Both the position numbers and the translations under genes were made by a program. The notes beneath the pieces are model-generated. The model made no database searches. It was not told where the DNA came from and worked only from the letters and a program-made list of their open reading frames with translations. From an uncultured Acetatifactor sp. (GTDB lineage Bacteria > Bacillota > Clostridia > Lachnospirales > Lachnospiraceae), in NCBI GenBank assembly GCA_934433135.1, contig CAKRZO010000002.1:62001-126000 (forward strand): DNA of 64,000 nucleotides. The letters run 5' to 3'. Shown piece after piece: positions 9,354 through 17,996 of the stretch. The stretch's first letter is position 1. Every line of letters begins with the position of its first letter.

Positions 9354-9390
9354 TTATTTGGTCTGGTTATTTGCAGGACGGTGTACGAGT
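9354..9390. repeat. Repeat family B, end fragment
   Basis: 35 of 37 bases match the reverse complement of 32747-32783, the left end of the full family B element. It starts directly after the binding-protein stop codon. Confidence 0.75.
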
Positions 9391-9395
9391 TCTAT

Positions 9396-9435
9396 GAGGA
9401 TCGTTTGTTTCTTTTAACATGCGATCCTCTTTTTT
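9396..9435 (+). terminator. Hairpin with T tract between binding protein and permease
   Basis: GAGGATCG (9396-9403) pairs with CGATCCTC (9422-9429) and is followed by six T residues that run into the AGGAGG of the next gene. It probably acts as a partial terminator, giving more binding protein than permease. Confidence 0.75.
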
Positions 9436-9447
9436 CAGGAGGTATGT

Positions 9448-10365
9448 ATGAAGAAATCTTTCAAAGAAAGGGCAGTACAGGACTGGAGACGGCACAAATA
9501 TAAATATTTCATTGTATTGCCGGTTCTTGTTTATTTAATTCTCTTCTGTTATAAGCCCATGTACGGCATTGTTATTGCATTCAAAAAGTATCGTCCGAGT
9601 CTTAAGATCATGGGAAGCCCCTGGGTCGGATTGGATAATTTTGTTCGCTTTTTTAAGGATCCCTGGTGTTTCAGGCTGATCCGGAATACGTTTTCCATTA
9701 GTTTTCGGATGATACTTTTCAGCTTTCCGGCGGCTGTTTTGCTTGCTTTATTGTTAAATGAGGTCAAGACGAGCTGGTATAAAAGAACCGTTCAGACCAT
9801 TACGTATATGCCTCATTTTATTGCCATGGTAGTGGTATGCGGTCTGATTAACACCTATTGTCAGTCCAAAGGTCTGTTTAATGACATCATCGCTTTTTTC
9901 GGGGGAGAAAGGAGCAATCTGCTGGCGCAAAAAAGTCTGTTTTACCCCATTTATGTGATTTCCGGAATTTGGCAGGATGTGGGCTGGAACTCCATCATTT
10001 ATCTGGCTGCGCTTTCCGGGATTGATCAGGAACAGTACGAAGCGGCCAGAATTGACGGAGCCGGGAGATTTCAGCAGATGGTACATGTAACGTTCCCGGG
10101 ACTTCTGTCGACGATATCCATGCTGCTGGTCCTGAATATGGGAAGTATATTAAGTGTGGGATATGAAAAAATCCTTTTGCTTTATCAGCCTCTTACTTAC
10201 GAAGTGGCGGATGTCATCTCCACTTACGTATACCGGAAGGGACTGGTAGATGCAGATTACAGTTTCAGCACGGCCGTAAATTTATTTAACTCGGTTATTA
10301 ACATCATTTTTCTGATGCTTTCAAATCGTGTCAGCAAGAAGATGGGGCAAAGCGGGTTATTCTAG
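9448..10365 (+). CDS. Sugar ABC transporter permease (LplB-like)
   Basis: A 305-residue integral membrane subunit of a carbohydrate importer with six predicted helices. The EAA loop is visible as YEAARIDGAGRFQQMVHVTFP (about residues 195-215), the contact point for the ATPase. The N-terminal YKYFIVLPVLVYLILFCYKP helix is typical of the LplB/YteP type. It starts directly after an AGGAGG that overlaps the T tract of the upstream hairpin and pairs with the second permease 18 bp downstream. Confidence 0.92.
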   Translation: MKKSFKERAVQDWRRHKYKYFIVLPVLVYLILFCYKPMYGIVIAFKKYRPSLKIMGSPWVGLDNFVRFFKDPWCFRLIRNTFSISFRMILFSFPAAVLLALLLNEVKTSWYKRTVQTITYMPHFIAMVVVCGLINTYCQSKGLFNDIIAFFGGERSNLLAQKSLFYPIYVISGIWQDVGWNSIIYLAALSGIDQEQYEAARIDGAGRFQQMVHVTFPGLLSTISMLLVLNMGSILSVGYEKILLLYQPLTYEVADVISTYVYRKGLVDADYSFSTAVNLFNSVINIIFLMLSNRVSKKMGQSGLF

Positions 10366-10383
10366 GAATGGAGAGTAAAGACA

Positions 10384-11262
10384 GTGAAGAGGAAAAAGAA
10401 AAAAGCGAAAGATCGGATACTTGACGCAGCAATCAATCTGATTCTGTTTCTGGTAACCGTACTTTGTTTCTATCCGGTCTGGTATGTGCTGATTGCTTCT
10501 TTTACGGACAGCACGGAATTGGTCAGGAATCCGGGATTTTTGCTCTGGCCAACGGAATTTGTGGGATCTGCGTATCGTCTGGTATTTGAAAATCCCCTGT
10601 TCACCATTTCTTTTCTGAACAGTTTTAAAATACTGGCTCTGGGGCTGCCTATAAATGTGGTTATTACGCTTTTATGCGGTTATTTCATGTCCTGTACGGG
10701 GATGATGTGGAAAAAACCGATCAATTTTCTGATTATGTTTACCATGTTCTTCGGCGGCGGACTGATTCCGGGATATTTGAATATCAAATCTCTCGGATTA
10801 TACAATACCATTTGGGCATTGGTGCTGCCGGGAGCCTTAAGTGTGTACAATGCCATTATCTGCAAGACCGCGATTGAGGCAGTACCGGAAAGCCTGAAGG
10901 AATCCGCTTATATAGACGGAGCCAACGATTTTCAGGTCATTTTTAAGATCCTTCTTCCGTTAATTAAGGCAACCATGGCGGTGCTTTTGCTTTATTACGG
11001 AGTAGGACATTGGAACAGCTGGTTTCAGGCATCGATTTATATCAAGGATAATACGAAGCTGCCGGTTCAGAATATCCTTCGGAGCGTTCTGCTGGCAAAT
11101 CAGGAATTATCGGGGAGCGGAGCTTCTGATACCTACAATGCTTATGCGGAGACAATTAAATATGCGGCAATTGTTATCAGTACATTCCCGATTTTGTGTA
11201 TTTATCCGTTTTTACAAAAATATTTTACCAAAGGGGTTATGATCGGGGCGGTCAAAGGATAG
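10384..11262 (+). CDS. Sugar ABC transporter permease (YtcP/YesQ-like)
   Basis: A 292-residue second permease with six predicted helices and the EAA loop ESLKESAYIDGANDFQVIFK (about residues 170-190). It begins with GTG after a GGAG motif. The LplB plus YtcP pairing is the standard heterodimer for importing complex saccharides. The large secreted enzyme starts about 45 bp after its stop on the same transcript. Confidence 0.92.
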   Translation: MKRKKKKAKDRILDAAINLILFLVTVLCFYPVWYVLIASFTDSTELVRNPGFLLWPTEFVGSAYRLVFENPLFTISFLNSFKILALGLPINVVITLLCGYFMSCTGMMWKKPINFLIMFTMFFGGGLIPGYLNIKSLGLYNTIWALVLPGALSVYNAIICKTAIEAVPESLKESAYIDGANDFQVIFKILLPLIKATMAVLLLYYGVGHWNSWFQASIYIKDNTKLPVQNILRSVLLANQELSGSGASDTYNAYAETIKYAAIVISTFPILCIYPFLQKYFTKGVMIGAVKG

Positions 11263-11307
11263 CCGGTGCGCAAGAGACGGGATCCGTCCCTGGGAGAGGA
11301 GAAAAGA

Positions 11308-14300
11308 ATGAACGGAAAGAAGAGAAGGAAAAGCTTGACGGCATGGCTGCTTGTATTCTGTATGGTATTTGCGGCACTGCCGTCTTTACGGATATCGGCG
11401 CAGCAGGAAGTGAAAAAAGTATTCTGCGATTCTGCCGGTTTTGAGAACGGTATGGTGGGAAAAGGAAACGGAAACGGCAGCGGTATCGTAGAATGTGCCG
11501 GTGATTCGGAGAATTCGTATCTGCTTTGCAGAACCTTAAACGGTACGAATGATTATAACTGGACATTTGAAGACAATGCCATGAAAAATATTACGGAACA
11601 GCTGGTAATCGAAGCGGATTTATCCACAACGGGCAGTCTGCCGGGAGGAAATCTGTATTATCGTAAGTCCATGACAGAGACGGCCAGGCTGATGACGTTT
11701 GCCGGGAATGTCATCACGTTCGAAAACGGTCAGACGACAAGCGTAAGTCCCGACAAGTGGCTGCATATGAAGTTCGTCTGCAATATCGCCGACAAAACCT
11801 ATGCTGTTTATGTGGATGGAGAAAAAGCTGCGGACGGGGTGCCCGTCTACGGAAATAACGCACCTGCAGGAGAAGTCAATCTGATCCGTCTGGCATTTAA
11901 CAGCGGGAATGCACCGGATACGGATATGATGATAGACAACCTGAAGATCTATGAAGAAGGCGAAGGACAGGGAGGCACACAAGAGCCGGTTGTCGGTACC
12001 GCTGTTTTTTACAATTCCGGCGGATTTGAAAAAGAAGGTCAAAGACCCGGAGGAAACGCCAAAAACAATACAATTGCAATCGACCGGGACAGTGCAACAG
12101 GAAACCATTATCTGTATTGCGAAACAACGGCGGAAGGCGCAGCCAATGACTATCATTGGGATCTGGAATTTGAGGATATAGCGGACTATATGGTATTTGA
12201 TTTTGAAGTATCTACCAAAAGTACACTCCCTGTCGGCAATATTTATTATCGGGACGCTGATAAAAACGGAGCGCAGCTGATGACCTTTGAAGGAAATACC
12301 GTTGCATTCGGGGGCGGAAGTGTGACTGTGCAGGCGCCGCAGGATGAGTGGTTGCATGTTGTGGTCGTATGTAATATTCCGGAGAGTACCTGTGATGTTT
12401 ATACAGGGGAGGCGGTTTATAAAGAGGGTGCGCAGCCGATCCTGAATGGGTACTCGTATGCAGGTCCGGGAGCCATTTCCATGATGCGTATTCATTTCGG
12501 AGCCAATAATGCAGTCGGCACCAATATAATGTTGGATAATCTGAAGGTATATGAAGGGGCAGCACCGAGAGATATCGGAAATGACCCGATGCTGAACCAG
12601 ACATCGAAAATTGTTATGAATAACGTAGAGGCTAAAAATGCCCTGGGAAAAGAGGTTGTGGCGCTTTCCGTCGGCGGGAACGGGATCTATTATGACGGTG
12701 AAAAGCACGAGATCCGAGTACCGGCCTATGCAGAACAGGATGGCAGACAAATGATTCCCGTTGAGGCTGCGCCAGAGGCCTTTTCGTTAAGCGGCGAGTG
12801 GTATGCCGGTTATCCTGTGACCGAAACGGGAGGAAGTCTGTTTATTTCTGCAAAAGATCTGGCGGCAGTTACAGGAAAAACGTTAACCACGGATGATATC
12901 AGGGGAATTGTTCTTTGGGCGGACGGTGAATTTGAACTGACGGAAAAGAATGCGAATGTTATCAATAATTATTTGCTGTATGACAGGCCGTCAAAAGAGC
13001 GGATTCAGGAACTTTTTACAGAGAATAACCAGGGAATACGGCATCCCAGAGTTATGATGAATCAGGAGATTTATGACAGAGTACTCTATAATTATGCAAA
13101 TGATCCCGATGTAGGAGCCTGGGGAAAGGAAATCATACAGGAAGCGGATCAATTGTTGAAAAAAGCAATGCCGACCTACAGTCTTCCGGATAATTACCGG
13201 TTGCTTGCAACCTGCCGGGATGTCTATCAGAGAGCCCAGACGATTTCCATGGCTTATCTGTTAACAAAGGATTCCGGATATGCAGAAGGACTTTATAAGG
13301 TGTTCGAAGCAGTAGGCAATTTCCCGGACTGGAACCCGCAGCATTTCCTGGATGTAGGAGAGATGACCTGTGCATTTGCCATCGGCTATGACTGGCTTTA
13401 TGACTATTGGTCAGAGGAACAGAAGGAATTCCTGGCGGATAAGATTTATCAGTATGGCCTGGTACCTGCATATGAAGCATATTATGGGAATCTCGGAAGT
13501 TACGGATGGTGGACGCCGGGAAACCATACGAATTGGAATGTGGTATGTAACGGTGGTATTCTTATGGGTGCGGTTGCTGTCTTTGAACGGCATCCGGAAA
13601 TGTGTTCCGATATGATAGCGATGCAGGTTCGGGATGTGGAAACGATGATGAACAGTTTCTATCCGGACGGCGCCTGGTTTGAGGGTATCAGCTACTGGGA
13701 GTACACGCTTTCTTATACCGTCAATATGCTTTCCACTCTGAAAGCCTGCTTTGGCACGGATTTTAATCTTTCGGCAACTCCGGGGCTTGCACGAACCATT
13801 TACTTCCATATGGCAGGAGACGGAAGCTGCGGACTGAATAATTTCCACGATACGCATGTGACCCATGGCAGTGTAAATACTTATTTCTGGCTGTCCGATC
13901 AGTATCATCTGCCGGGAGTAACCAATGTACGTCTGAACCATTTTGCCAAAGGAATTGTAAAGCCCACGGCCTTTGACCTGCTGTGGTATGATACCGGCAT
14001 TAAAGGCACGGATTTTGAGATGGATCCGGATGCTTATATTAAGGGTGTGGAACTTGTCTCAATGCGGTATTCCTGGGTTGATGATAATGGCGCTTTTCTC
14101 TCTTATCATGGCGGTATTGCAGTGGAAAATCATTCTCATCTGGATACCGGAACCTTTGTTTTCGATCTGGCGGGAATTCGCTGGGCACAGGATCTTGGCA
14201 GCGACAATTATGATATGGACGGCTATTTTGACGGCACAAAAAAGCATGTTTATTACAGACTTCGTCCGGAGGGACACAATCTGTATGTCATCAATCCGGA

Positions 14301-15699
14301 TCAGAATCCGGGACAGACAACGGATCATTTTGCAACGGTCCAGTCGCTAGTATCGTCTGCAAGAGGAGCATATTCCGTATTGGATATGACACCGGCTTAT
14401 GCAGACTGGGTGGAAAAGGCAAGCCGCGGCTATATGCTTGCAGATGACCGAAGAAGCGGTATTGTCCGGGATGAGATTACCTTTAAAGAAGAAGGCAGTG
14501 AATACTGGTGGTTTATGCATACTCCGCAGAATGCCGAAATTGAGATTGCGGATCAGCATACGGCTTATATCACCAAAGACGGCACGACTTTGAAGTTTAT
14601 GATAGATTCGGATATTGCGGATTACGAGTTCGGTGTAATGGATGCCAAGCCTCTCGCTACCTCGCCCAATCCCGCGGGACAGCTGCAGAATGAGGGAATA
14701 CGGAAGCTCTATCTGAAGGGAACGGCAGGAAAGACGAATTATGTTGTCTGCAAAATGATTCTTGCACAGGATCCCTGCGCAGAAGAACTTTTGAATACAC
14801 CCATTGCACAGTGGAACATTCCGGAAGGAGAGCTGCAGGAACTGCCGGTGCTTTCCGGGATCTATGTTGACGGAGCGGTAATGGAAGGATTTGAGCCGAC
14901 GAAAGTTCAGTACGGAAGATATATCCGGTACGATGACACTTCGGTTCCCGAGATTACGGCAACGGCTGCGGCAGGCCTGAAGGTGGATGTTCTTTACGGA
15001 GAGACGTATAAGGATACCATAAGGATCCGGGTATCGGATGAGATTACCGGACTGTACCGGGAGTATTATTATACAACGACGGTTCTTACAAAACTGGAAA
15101 ATGTCGGGGAGTATACCAGAATGCAGGTAACGGGGCATAAGGCATCCGATGAGCCGGAGGCGGATCACCCGGCAGAAATGGTATCGGATAACAACACGAA
15201 CCCGGAATCCAGATGGGCAGCGGAAAACGATGTCTGGCTGATACTGGACATGGGAAGAACGGAAAAAATCGATGCCGTGGGAATCGCTGTCTGGAAAGGG
15301 GCAGAGAGAGCTTATACTTTCCGAATTGAAGTCTCCGAGGATGGGGAAAACTGGACGGAAGTCATTGCGGAACGTACAACGGATACCGCTTACGGGGAGG
15401 AGATCGGAATTTATGATTTTCCGGGCGGTATTGTAAATGCGAGATATGTAAAATATTCCGGCAGAGGGAACAGCTACAACAAGTGGAATTCCATTACGGA
15501 ACTGGCTATTCTGCGTTCCCCGGACAAATCAGCAGAACCTGGCAACCCTACGGAACCGGGCAACCCGCCTTCTGATGCATTATCGCCTGCGACAGGGGAT
15601 TTGGGGAAAAATGCCTGCTTAATTCTTTGTCCGATCCTTTTGGCTTGTGTTGTTTTGGGACGGTTCGCTTATCGAAGGAGAAAGGAACAGAAAGAGTAA
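11308..15699 (+). CDS. Wall-anchored heparinase II/III-like protein with LamG-like and F5/8C domains
   Basis: A 1463-residue exported protein. Signal peptide at 1-32; two tandem LamG/jelly-roll-like modules (about 35-215 and 230-425, both built on GN-YYR-LMTF-GN and DNLKVYEG patterns); a central alpha-helical toroid (about 560-900); a heparinase II/III-like sheet domain with the HSHLDTG motif (H942, H944, D946); an F5/8 type C carbohydrate-binding domain (about 1265-1397); then a Pro-rich linker, SPATG at about 1426-1430, a hydrophobic helix and a RRRKEQKE tail, which together form a sortase-type sorting signal. Members of this fold cleave uronic-acid polysaccharides by beta-elimination, but the substrate here is unknown. 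I chose ATG 11308 after GGAGAGGAG; a GTG at 11266 would precede the signal peptide. Operonic with the permeases and GH36. Confidence 0.8.
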   Translation: MNGKKRRKSLTAWLLVFCMVFAALPSLRISAQQEVKKVFCDSAGFENGMVGKGNGNGSGIVECAGDSENSYLLCRTLNGTNDYNWTFEDNAMKNITEQLVIEADLSTTGSLPGGNLYYRKSMTETARLMTFAGNVITFENGQTTSVSPDKWLHMKFVCNIADKTYAVYVDGEKAADGVPVYGNNAPAGEVNLIRLAFNSGNAPDTDMMIDNLKIYEEGEGQGGTQEPVVGTAVFYNSGGFEKEGQRPGGNAKNNTIAIDRDSATGNHYLYCETTAEGAANDYHWDLEFEDIADYMVFDFEVSTKSTLPVGNIYYRDADKNGAQLMTFEGNTVAFGGGSVTVQAPQDEWLHVVVVCNIPESTCDVYTGEAVYKEGAQPILNGYSYAGPGAISMMRIHFGANNAVGTNIMLDNLKVYEGAAPRDIGNDPMLNQTSKIVMNNVEAKNALGKEVVALSVGGNGIYYDGEKHEIRVPAYAEQDGRQMIPVEAAPEAFSLSGEWYAGYPVTETGGSLFISAKDLAAVTGKTLTTDDIRGIVLWADGEFELTEKNANVINNYLLYDRPSKERIQELFTENNQGIRHPRVMMNQEIYDRVLYNYANDPDVGAWGKEIIQEADQLLKKAMPTYSLPDNYRLLATCRDVYQRAQTISMAYLLTKDSGYAEGLYKVFEAVGNFPDWNPQHFLDVGEMTCAFAIGYDWLYDYWSEEQKEFLADKIYQYGLVPAYEAYYGNLGSYGWWTPGNHTNWNVVCNGGILMGAVAVFERHPEMCSDMIAMQVRDVETMMNSFYPDGAWFEGISYWEYTLSYTVNMLSTLKACFGTDFNLSATPGLARTIYFHMAGDGSCGLNNFHDTHVTHGSVNTYFWLSDQYHLPGVTNVRLNHFAKGIVKPTAFDLLWYDTGIKGTDFEMDPDAYIKGVELVSMRYSWVDDNGAFLSYHGGIAVENHSHLDTGTFVFDLAGIRWAQDLGSDNYDMDGYFDGTKKHVYYRLRPEGHNLYVINPDQNPGQTTDHFATVQSLVSSARGAYSVLDMTPAYADWVEKASRGYMLADDRRSGIVRDEITFKEEGSEYWWFMHTPQNAEIEIADQHTAYITKDGTTLKFMIDSDIADYEFGVMDAKPLATSPNPAGQLQNEGIRKLYLKGTAGKTNYVVCKMILAQDPCAEELLNTPIAQWNIPEGELQELPVLSGIYVDGAVMEGFEPTKVQYGRYIRYDDTSVPEITATAAAGLKVDVLYGETYKDTIRIRVSDEITGLYREYYYTTTVLTKLENVGEYTRMQVTGHKASDEPEADHPAEMVSDNNTNPESRWAAENDVWLILDMGRTEKIDAVGIAVWKGAERAYTFRIEVSEDGENWTEVIAERTTDTAYGEEIGIYDFPGGIVNARYVKYSGRGNSYNKWNSITELAILRSPDKSAEPGNPTEPGNPPSDALSPATGDLGKNACLILCPILLACVVLGRFAYRRRKEQKE

Positions 15700-15703
15700 A
15701 GAG

Positions 15704-17785
15704 ATGTTGTATCAGATTCAGGAGAACGGACTTTATCTGGTCTTTGAAATGGAAAAAGAACAGCCGGTTTATCTGCTGCACATGGGGCTGGACCCCATGG
15801 CGGCAAAACCGGAGCTGTCATGGAAGGATGGCTGTTCTATTCAGGAGATTCAGGTTACAGGGGAAAATCGTGCTTATCATGTAGGTGTCAGTATCATTGG
15901 GACGCTTCCGGGAAACAGAATGTATTATACAGGACATACGGATGAGAGGAATGAGAAGGGAAGAATTTTAAAAATTCATACCAAAGATGAAAAAACAGGG
16001 CTCTCGGGAACCATGAGTTATCAGTTTTATGACGGACTTTCGATCATAAGGTGTCGGAATCTTTTGAAAAATGAAGGAAAGACGGAACTTGGGCTGGAGC
16101 TGGCAAGTACCTTTGTCTGGCCGGGGGCGGCGGATCCGGTAAAAGATAAGATCCGTTTGCTTGTTCCGCACAATACCTGGACGGAAGAGGTGCAATGGGA
16201 AGAAAATGAAATAAGCCGGTTAGGAGGCCGCATTTTTACAAATGATGGTACCAATAAAAGAATTCAGGTTCGCAGTACAGGCTCCTGGTCTACGGGAGAA
16301 TATCTGCCAATGGCATGCATGCGTAATGTGACAAAGGAAACAATGCAGTTCTGGCAGATTGAACATAACGGCCCGTGGGATTGGGAACTTCAGGGAAATA
16401 AGGGGAAACTCTCTTTGATCCTGACCGGACCGAATGAGATGGAACACCATTGGTGGAAATGCCTGAAACAGGGTGAAACTTTCGAAACCGTTCCGGCGGC
16501 AGCGGGAGTTGTAAAGGGAGGTATAGATGAAGCTTTTACTGTGCTGACAAAATACAGACGTTCAATCCGGCGGGAGAATGCGGATAACAGAAAGCTTCCC
16601 GTTATTTTTAACGATTATATGAATTGTCTTTGGGCGGATCCTACAACGGAAAAAGAACTGCCGATGATTGATGCGGCAGCGGCAGCAGGCTGTGAATATT
16701 ATTGTATAGATGCCGGCTGGTATACGGATGATAACTGGTGGCTCAATGTAGGAAAGTGGGAGCCTTCCGAAAGGAGATTTCCCAATGGATTAAAGGAAGT
16801 GACGGATGCAATCCGCAGCAAAGGCATGATCCCGGGGATTTGGCTGGAAATCGAATTTATGGGAATACGGTGCCCGATGGCAGAGAAGGTGGATCCGTCC
16901 TGGTTTTTTCAAAGACATGGAAAAGTCGTAATCGACAAAGACCGCTATCAGCTGGATTTCAGGAATCCGCAGGTACGTTCCTATACGCGCGGCGTGGTAG
17001 ACAGGCTTATAAAGGAGTATGGAATCGGCTATTTTAAGATTGATTACAATACCAATGCTTTTATGGGAACCGGGTACGATTCCGACAGTTTCGGGGATGG
17101 GCTTCTGGAACATAATCGTGCTTATCTTAAGTGGTTGGATGACATTTTTACGGATTATCCGGAACTTGTGGTAGAGAACTGTAGCAGCGGCGGCATGCGG
17201 ATGGATTATGCCATGCTGGCACGCCACAGCATTCAGTCTACCAGTGACCAGACAGATTATTTAAAATATGCTTCCATCGCTGCAAATGCCCCAACGGCAG
17301 TAACACCGGAACAAGCCGCTATCTGGTCTTATCCGTTGAAGGATTCTTCGAAAGAACAGATTATTTTTAATTGTGTCAATTCCTGTCTGATGCGTATTCA
17401 TCAAAGCGGCAATATGGAGGTCCTTACGGAAGAAAACAGAAATACGGTAAAAGAAGCGCTTGAATTTTATAAAAAAATCCGGGAAAAAATTCCGGAAGCA
17501 CTGCCATTCTGGCCGCTTGGACTGGCAAAAGACGGAGATGACTGGATGGCACTTGGGCTTGATTTCGGGGAAAGAAAGCTAATCGCTGTCTGGAGAATCA
17601 AAGGAAAGGAATGCTGTGATCTGCCGATTCCGGCTTATAAAGGCAAGGAACTTTCCGTAAAAACAGCATTTCCCAAAGAGGATAGGAAATGCAGGACAGT
17701 CTGGGATAGCGAAGCAGGTGTGATCAGAGTTTACCTGCCGGAAACAGGAACTGCGCGGATATTGGAGGTAATTAACCATAAGTAA
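15704..17785 (+). CDS. GH36-family alpha-galactosidase
   Basis: A 693-residue cytoplasmic glycosidase with the GH36 layout: N-terminal beta-supersandwich, a TIM barrel with IDAGWY, and a C-terminal sheet. The likely nucleophile is D447 in FKIDYN and the acid/base is D515 in TSDQTD, both canonical. GH36 also includes alpha-N-acetylgalactosaminidases, so the exact glycoside is not settled. ATG 15704 starts four bases after the previous stop, so the gene is translationally coupled. There is no signal peptide, so it probably acts on imported oligosaccharides released by the wall-anchored enzyme. Confidence 0.9.
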   Translation: MLYQIQENGLYLVFEMEKEQPVYLLHMGLDPMAAKPELSWKDGCSIQEIQVTGENRAYHVGVSIIGTLPGNRMYYTGHTDERNEKGRILKIHTKDEKTGLSGTMSYQFYDGLSIIRCRNLLKNEGKTELGLELASTFVWPGAADPVKDKIRLLVPHNTWTEEVQWEENEISRLGGRIFTNDGTNKRIQVRSTGSWSTGEYLPMACMRNVTKETMQFWQIEHNGPWDWELQGNKGKLSLILTGPNEMEHHWWKCLKQGETFETVPAAAGVVKGGIDEAFTVLTKYRRSIRRENADNRKLPVIFNDYMNCLWADPTTEKELPMIDAAAAAGCEYYCIDAGWYTDDNWWLNVGKWEPSERRFPNGLKEVTDAIRSKGMIPGIWLEIEFMGIRCPMAEKVDPSWFFQRHGKVVIDKDRYQLDFRNPQVRSYTRGVVDRLIKEYGIGYFKIDYNTNAFMGTGYDSDSFGDGLLEHNRAYLKWLDDIFTDYPELVVENCSSGGMRMDYAMLARHSIQSTSDQTDYLKYASIAANAPTAVTPEQAAIWSYPLKDSSKEQIIFNCVNSCLMRIHQSGNMEVLTEENRNTVKEALEFYKKIREKIPEALPFWPLGLAKDGDDWMALGLDFGERKLIAVWRIKGKECCDLPIPAYKGKELSVKTAFPKEDRKCRTVWDSEAGVIRVYLPETGTARILEVINHK

Positions 17786-17866
17786 AGCTTTACAGAATAA
17801 GGCATGAAAGAGGAGGGGATGGTTTTCCCCTTCTTTTTGTTTTTGTAAAGCTTTTCGCCGAGAAAG
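17784..17866. repeat. Repeat family C, copy 1
   Basis: It contains AAAGCTTTACAGAATAAGGC (18 of 20 bases as in the other copies) and CTTTTTGTTTTTGTAAAG, which is identical to copy 2, followed by a TTTTCGCCGAGAAAG hairpin shared with copy 3. The terminator of the GH36 gene lies between the two modules. Confidence 0.65.
17812..17838 (+). terminator. Intrinsic terminator after GH36 gene
   Basis: A GAGGGGA/TTTCCCCTTC stem with a short loop is followed by five T residues. It separates the glycan operon from the ATPase cassette. Confidence 0.75.
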
Positions 17867-17894
17867 GTATTGTTACGATGAGATAAACGGCACA

Positions 17895-17971
17895 AAAATA
17901 AAAACGAAAATCACGTTGATATTTTCTGCCTTATGGTATATAATAAGTCTATCAGAAAATAAAAACGAAAA
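17895..17971 (+). promoter_or_regulatory. Promoter of the ATPase/TOPRIM cassette bracketed by two perfect 16-bp direct repeats
   Basis: TTGATA (17916-17921) and TATAAT (17939-17944) are spaced 17 bp. AAAATAAAAACGAAAA occurs at 17895-17910 and again at 17956-17971, once upstream of -35 and once at or just after the start of transcription. This is a plausible paired operator. Confidence 0.75.
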
Positions 17972-17996
17972 ATCTGTTTTTAGAGGAGAGTAATTG

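Noticed and set aside
11620..12750. 376-residue open frame antisense to the heparinase-like gene
   Set aside because: The sense strand carries a coherent multidomain protein; the antisense reading shows no domain and has an implausible composition.
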